From assembly GCA_947632235.1 (NCBI GenBank), contig CANROO010000005.1, forward strand, positions 1-34,813: a stretch of 34,813 nucleotides of DNA, given 5' to 3'. Source of the stretch: an uncultured Clostridia bacterium (GTDB lineage: Bacteria; Bacillota; Clostridia; Lachnospirales; CAG-274). The notes under the pieces were generated by a model that was not told the origin of the DNA, did no database searches, and saw only the letters and a program-made list of their open reading frames with translations. Position numbers and translations under genes: made by a program. Shown in pieces: positions 32,058-34,813 of this stretch (positions are counted from its first letter, which is position 1; every line of letters begins with the position of its first letter).

Positions 32058-32238
32058 TTACAGTCTGTGGGTAGGTATAAACGATTTACGGCTAATTTAT
32101 TTTATATAAACAGTCTTTTGAAATATTTTGATATATACCTTCTTAAAACTGTAAGACGAAATTACGTGCCGGGTTCAACTCACTCCCTTCTAATATGCTT
32201 TTACTGTAGTTATAACTTATAAGTTATCTTATGTATAT

Positions 32239-32267
32239 ATAATAACCTATATCTTTATATTTGTCAA
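32239..32267 (-). promoter_or_regulatory. Strong promoter of the unassigned minus-strand transcript
   Basis: TTGACA (32262-32267), 17-base spacer, TATTAT (32239-32244) on the minus strand. A palindrome, AACTTATAAGTT (32214-32225), sits at the expected transcript start. Confidence 0.7.
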
Positions 32268-32370
32268 TAGTATTTATATTAATATTTTGTAAATATAATT
32301 AAATAATTATAAACTATGCACAACGGTGCGGGCATCCGATTTCTTATTTTTTTATTTTAAATAAAATGTA

Positions 32371-32400
32371 TTGCAAAGGATATTGTTTATATGTTACAAT
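32371..32400 (+). promoter_or_regulatory. Promoter of the GH28 gene
   Basis: TTGCAA (32371-32376), 18-base spacer, TACAAT (32395-32400), followed by AGGAGG before the ATG at 32437. Confidence 0.6.
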
Positions 32401-32436
32401 ATACACAAAAGAAGTAAAAAACAGGAGGTAAAAATT

Positions 32437-33783
32437 ATGGCGGTAATAAATATTCTGGACTGCGGAGCCGCAGCGGACGGCAAAACGCTTTGTACGGGAG
32501 CCATAGCGGCGGCTGTGGACAAATGTGCGGCGGCAGGCGGCGGCAGGGTATATGTGCCTGCAGGTACATATCTCACGGGGCCCATATTCTTAAAGAGCAA
32601 CATCGAGCTCAACTTAGAGGCAGGCGCAACACTGCTTTTTTCAAACAACATTGAGGACTATCCCGTTGTGATCTCGCGCTGGGAGGGCGTAAAGAGAGAG
32701 TGCTACGCATCGCTCATAAACGCCTACAACGAGGAAAACATATCCATAACGGGACGGGGCACTCTGGACGGTCAGGGTCAGTTCTGGTGGGACATTTTCA
32801 GGGCTAAGCAGAACAAATACCCAAGGCCCAAGATGATAGCGCCCTATGAGTGCTCAAATGTGCTCATTGACGGCGTTACGCTCAAAAATTCGCCCAGCTG
32901 GACCATAAACACGATACTCTGCGACAACATCACAATAAACAATGTGACGATAAAAAATCCGTATGACTCGCCCAACACGGACGGCATAGACCCCGAATCC
33001 TGTACCAATATACATGTTTCAAACTGTCATATTGACGTGGGCGATGACTGCATAGCCATAAAGGCAGGCACGGAGGACACAGAGGAAAGAATACCCTGCA
33101 AGAACATAGTAATTGAAAACTGCACCATGGTACACGGACACGGCGGAGTGGTGCTCGGCTCGGAAATGAGCGGCGGCATAGTGAATGTTGCCATATCCAA
33201 CTGCGTGTTTGAAAACACCGACAGGGGAATAAGGCTCAAGTCAAGGCGTTTCAGAGGAGGCGCCGTGGAGGACATAAGGGTGGACAACGTTATAATGGAA
33301 AATGTGCTCTGTCCCTTTATAGCCAACCTCTACTACATGTGGGGACCGCGCGGTATGGATCCCGAGACCTGCGACAAGAACCCTGCACCCGTTACAAAGG
33401 ACACGCCGGCCTTCAGAAGACTGCATTTTTCAAACATGACCTGCAAGAGAGTAAATGCGGCGGCAGGCTATTTCTACGGACTTGCGGAAATGTATGTTGA
33501 GGACTGTACATTCGAGAATGTGTACATAGAGATCGCAGAGGATGCCGTTCCCGGCATACCCGCGATGCTTGTGGGCGCAGAGGAGGTCAAGGAAAAGGGC
33601 TTCTATATGTGCAACACAAGGGGCATAAAGTTCAACAACGTCACCGTTGTGGGCGTTGACGGACCTGCCTTCGAGATAGAAAACAGCGAGGACATGGTAT
33701 TCTCAAACTGCATAAACAAGAACAATAAATCGGGCGCAGAGCTCGTGAAGCAGACGAATGTTAAAAACTGTAAAATAATGTGA
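32437..33783 (+). CDS. Glycoside hydrolase family 28 (polygalacturonase-like)
   Basis: A right-handed beta-helix enzyme that hydrolyses galacturonic-acid linkages in pectin or rhamnogalacturonan. The 448-residue protein has the N-terminal GGGRVYVPAGTYLTGPIFLKS typical of bacterial exo-acting members, and the family's four active-site elements: NTD (180-182), the Asp pair D203-D204 in GDDCIAIKAG, GHG (234-236) and RLK (266-268). All catalytic Asp and His residues are present. There is no signal peptide, so it probably trims imported oligogalacturonides inside the cell. I start at the ATG at 32437 (AGGAGG 7 bases upstream); the longer frame starts inside the promoter. No uronate-catabolism genes are beside it. 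Confidence 0.92.
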   Translation: MAVINILDCGAAADGKTLCTGAIAAAVDKCAAAGGGRVYVPAGTYLTGPIFLKSNIELNLEAGATLLFSNNIEDYPVVISRWEGVKRECYASLINAYNEENISITGRGTLDGQGQFWWDIFRAKQNKYPRPKMIAPYECSNVLIDGVTLKNSPSWTINTILCDNITINNVTIKNPYDSPNTDGIDPESCTNIHVSNCHIDVGDDCIAIKAGTEDTEERIPCKNIVIENCTMVHGHGGVVLGSEMSGGIVNVAISNCVFENTDRGIRLKSRRFRGGAVEDIRVDNVIMENVLCPFIANLYYMWGPRGMDPETCDKNPAPVTKDTPAFRRLHFSNMTCKRVNAAAGYFYGLAEMYVEDCTFENVYIEIAEDAVPGIPAMLVGAEEVKEKGFYMCNTRGIKFNNVTVVGVDGPAFEIENSEDMVFSNCINKNNKSGAELVKQTNVKNCKIM

Positions 33784-33791
33784 TGAAAAAC

Positions 33792-33816
33792 GGGGAGGTG
33801 TATTGAACGCCTCCCC
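33792..33816 (+). terminator. Hairpin between GH28 and DUF1292 genes
   Basis: GGGGAGG (33792-33798) pairs with CCTCCCC (33810-33816), extendable by two pairs. There is no real T run, so it is more likely a stabilising or attenuating hairpin than a full terminator. Confidence 0.4.
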
Positions 33817-33835
33817 TTGAACGAGGTCAAGAAAT

Positions 33836-34081
33836 ATGTCAGAGAATGAAAACACCATAATACTCACCGACAGCAAGGGAAACGAGATCGAAATGGAGTT
33901 TCTGGATGTGATAGAATACGGAGGATACAGCTACGCAGTGATGGCGGCGGAGGGCTCCGATGAGGTGATCATTATGGAACAGACCGTTAATGCCGACGGC
34001 AAAACAGCCACATACAGCGATGTGCTGAATGATGAAGTGATAAATAGGGTGTTTGAGCTTTTTTTGAAGGAAAATGAATAA
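33836..34081 (+). CDS. DUF1292 family protein
   Basis: An 81-residue acidic protein of the DUF1292 family, common in Firmicutes and of unknown function. Features: ILTDSKGNEIEMEFLDVIEYGGYSY-type opening (strand-turn-strand), EVIIMEQ, and the C-terminal NRVFELFLKENE helix. No membrane span. It follows the GH28 gene after 52 bases with a hairpin in between, and ends at a strong terminator. In many genomes the family sits beside the ruvX/alaS group, which is absent here. Confidence 0.88.
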   Translation: MSENENTIILTDSKGNEIEMEFLDVIEYGGYSYAVMAAEGSDEVIIMEQTVNADGKTATYSDVLNDEVINRVFELFLKENE

Positions 34082-34098
34082 TAAAATAATTATGCACC

Positions 34099-34135
34099 AA
34101 AAAACATCTCCCCTTTTGGGGGAGATGCTTTTTTT
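34099..34135. terminator. Bidirectional terminator
   Basis: Perfect 9-bp stem (34105-34113 with 34119-34127), A run before and T run after. It serves the DUF1292 gene on the plus strand and the LPXTG gene on the minus strand. Confidence 0.9.
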
Positions 34136-34143
34136 AATTTGTA

Positions 34144-34813
34144 TTACTTTTCCTTTTTTCTGAAAGTAAACATCAATGCCGCACCTGCAAGGAGCATAAG
34201 CATAACAGCATAGCCGTTTGCCGATGCATCGCCTGTCTTGGGTAATGATGCGCCCGAAGCCGCTCTGGGCTTGATGACCCTTGTAACGGTGGTCGCAGGC
34301 ACATCCTCCGCAGGAGTGATTGCCGAATGCGGTCTTCTGAGACTTACTGTTGTAGCGCCATCGGGAGCATCAGCAGAAGACCTGGGTCTGTCAAAGCTGA
34401 AGCCTGATGAACCGCCGGGCTCGTCACCGTTTGGTGAGCCGGGATTATCTCCGTTAGGAGTATCGCCGTCGGGACCGTTGGGTCCTCTTCCGCCGTTGCC
34501 GCTCGGATTGCCCGGATTGTCCGGGTTATCGTTGGGCGTGCCGGAGGTTCCCGTTGTTGTCTCAGATGAAGCTTCTATAGCAGTTGTATTTTCTGTTGTT
34601 GCTTCTATTGAAGCAGTTGTAACTTCTGATGAAGTTTCTTCGGATGCCTCGGAAGTAGCCTCGGATGAGGTTTCCTCAACAGTAGCCTCTTCGGTATCGG
34701 GCTCCTCGGGTTCGGGACTTGAACCGCCGCCGCCTGAAGGTGTCCTTGTTGTCATCTCTACAGTAGTTGCCTCTGTAGTGGCTTCCGTTGTGGCTTCTGT
34801 AGTAGAAACTGTT
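34144..34813 (-). CDS. LPXTG cell-wall-anchored surface protein, C-terminal part (cut by window edge)
   Basis: The visible 222 codons form the wall-spanning and sorting part of a surface protein. The last 33 residues are a sorting signal: LPKTG, a hydrophobic stretch (GYAVMLMLLAGAALMFTF) and a basic tail RKKEK, so sortase would join it to peptidoglycan. Before this is a low-complexity region rich in Thr/Glu/Ala/Ser (TTEATTEATTEATT at the window edge) and then a Pro/Gly/Asn/Asp part, both typical of extended spacers. The frame is open to the edge, so the functional N-terminal domain is not seen. An internal ATG at 34755 is not a credible start. Confidence 0.88.
   Translation of the reverse strand, partial: TVSTTEATTEATTEATTVEMTTRTPSGGGGSSPEPEEPDTEEATVEETSSEATSEASEETSSEVTTASIEATTENTTAIEASSETTTGTSGTPNDNPDNPGNPSGNGGRGPNGPDGDTPNGDNPGSPNGDEPGGSSGFSFDRPRSSADAPDGATTVSLRRPHSAITPAEDVPATTVTRVIKPRAASGASLPKTGDASANGYAVMLMLLAGAALMFTFRKKEK

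Larger units (their letters stand above)
31646..32232 (-). ncRNA. Candidate transcript of about 590 nt with no clear gene
   Basis: A near-perfect minus-strand promoter (32239-32267) and a strong terminator (31646-31691) frame an A-rich region without an intact gene. Short frames exist (72 codons at 31842-32057, no start codon), and a GAAGGGAG site near the 5' end precedes only a short peptide. It may be a structured regulatory RNA, a decayed gene, or the left-over of a mobile element. I recognise no named family. Confidence 0.35.

Noticed and set aside
32166..32187. tRNA-like T-arm (GCCGGGTTCAACTC)
   Set aside because: The right side of the stem does not pair and no cloverleaf can be built around it.
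32040..32222. 60-residue plus-strand frame in the gap before GH28
   Set aside because: No ribosome-binding site, and it lies antisense to the promoter-terminator unit; no recognisable family.

Overview
The window looks like chromosome of a low-GC, Gram-positive, anaerobic, probably spore-forming member of the Clostridia, plausibly from the gut. Evidence: consensus TTGACA/TATAAT promoters with 17-nt spacers, AGGAGG ribosome-binding sites with some GTG/TTG starts, heavy ATA (Ile) codon use, a group II ECF module next to truA, a PerR repressor, a SleC-like cortex-lytic protein, an LPXTG surface protein, and small REP/MITE-like repeats of a kind common in gut Clostridia. No rRNA, tRNA, CRISPR array, prophage or complete insertion sequence was seen. 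The species cannot be named from this sequence.

Layout. (1) 1-2721, minus strand: a fused two-domain ECF ATPase, ecfT and the 5' part of truA (cofactor/vitamin uptake and tRNA modification). (2) 2737-3353: a 617-bp gap with back-to-back promoters and a candidate small transcript, then rpsF-ssb-rpsR. (3) 4448-6415: xpt (xanthine salvage), a PfkB sugar kinase and ogt; a C39-like hypothetical gene points the other way. (4) 7098-19216: a dense selenium-dependent molybdenum hydroxylase (SDMH) island. The first operon is yqeC-selD-yedF-cysteine desulfurase-DUF3343-yqeB-xdhC. It is followed by a purine permease, a small DUF6514-like gene, and an operon of FAD, 2Fe-2S and molybdopterin subunits ending in mocA. 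(5) 19217-22197: repeats, then a leftward MATE-crcB-zinc ribbon-hypothetical cluster. (6) 22231-24793: SleC-like protein (minus strand), DUF624/YesL and HD hydrolase (plus strand). (7) 24794-25186: a composite of small repeats. (8) 25187-31515: saccharopine dehydrogenase family protein, perR, trmL, a DUF6762-like gene, a membrane-anchored hypothetical, and the aroA/tyrA operon. (9) 31516-32436: a 920-bp gap with a promoter-to-terminator unit on the minus strand. (10) 32437-34813: an intracellular GH28 pectinase, a DUF1292 protein and the C-terminal end of an LPXTG surface protein.

How the main system works together. From published comparative genomics, YqeB, YqeC, YedF, a class-V aminotransferase and SelD mark genomes that put labile selenium on the molybdenum cofactor of hydroxylases, even without selenocysteine or selenouridine genes (the 'orphan SelD' pattern). 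Here every expected accessory gene lies within about 12 kb of the hydroxylase subunits. The desulfurase, YedF and the DUF3343 protein could mobilise and carry Se/S. SelD makes selenophosphate. XdhC, YqeB, YqeC and MocA would finish the cofactor. The NCS2 permease suggests a purine-type substrate, and Xpt elsewhere in the window would salvage xanthine. No selA, selB or selU is present in the window, but this does not prove absence from the genome.

The least explained parts are non-coding: a small transcript near 2.8-3.15 kb, a roughly 590-nt minus-strand unit at 31.6-32.27 kb, and a dispersed hairpin repeat family (12.7, 19.2 and 24.9 kb) whose ends show compensatory base changes.
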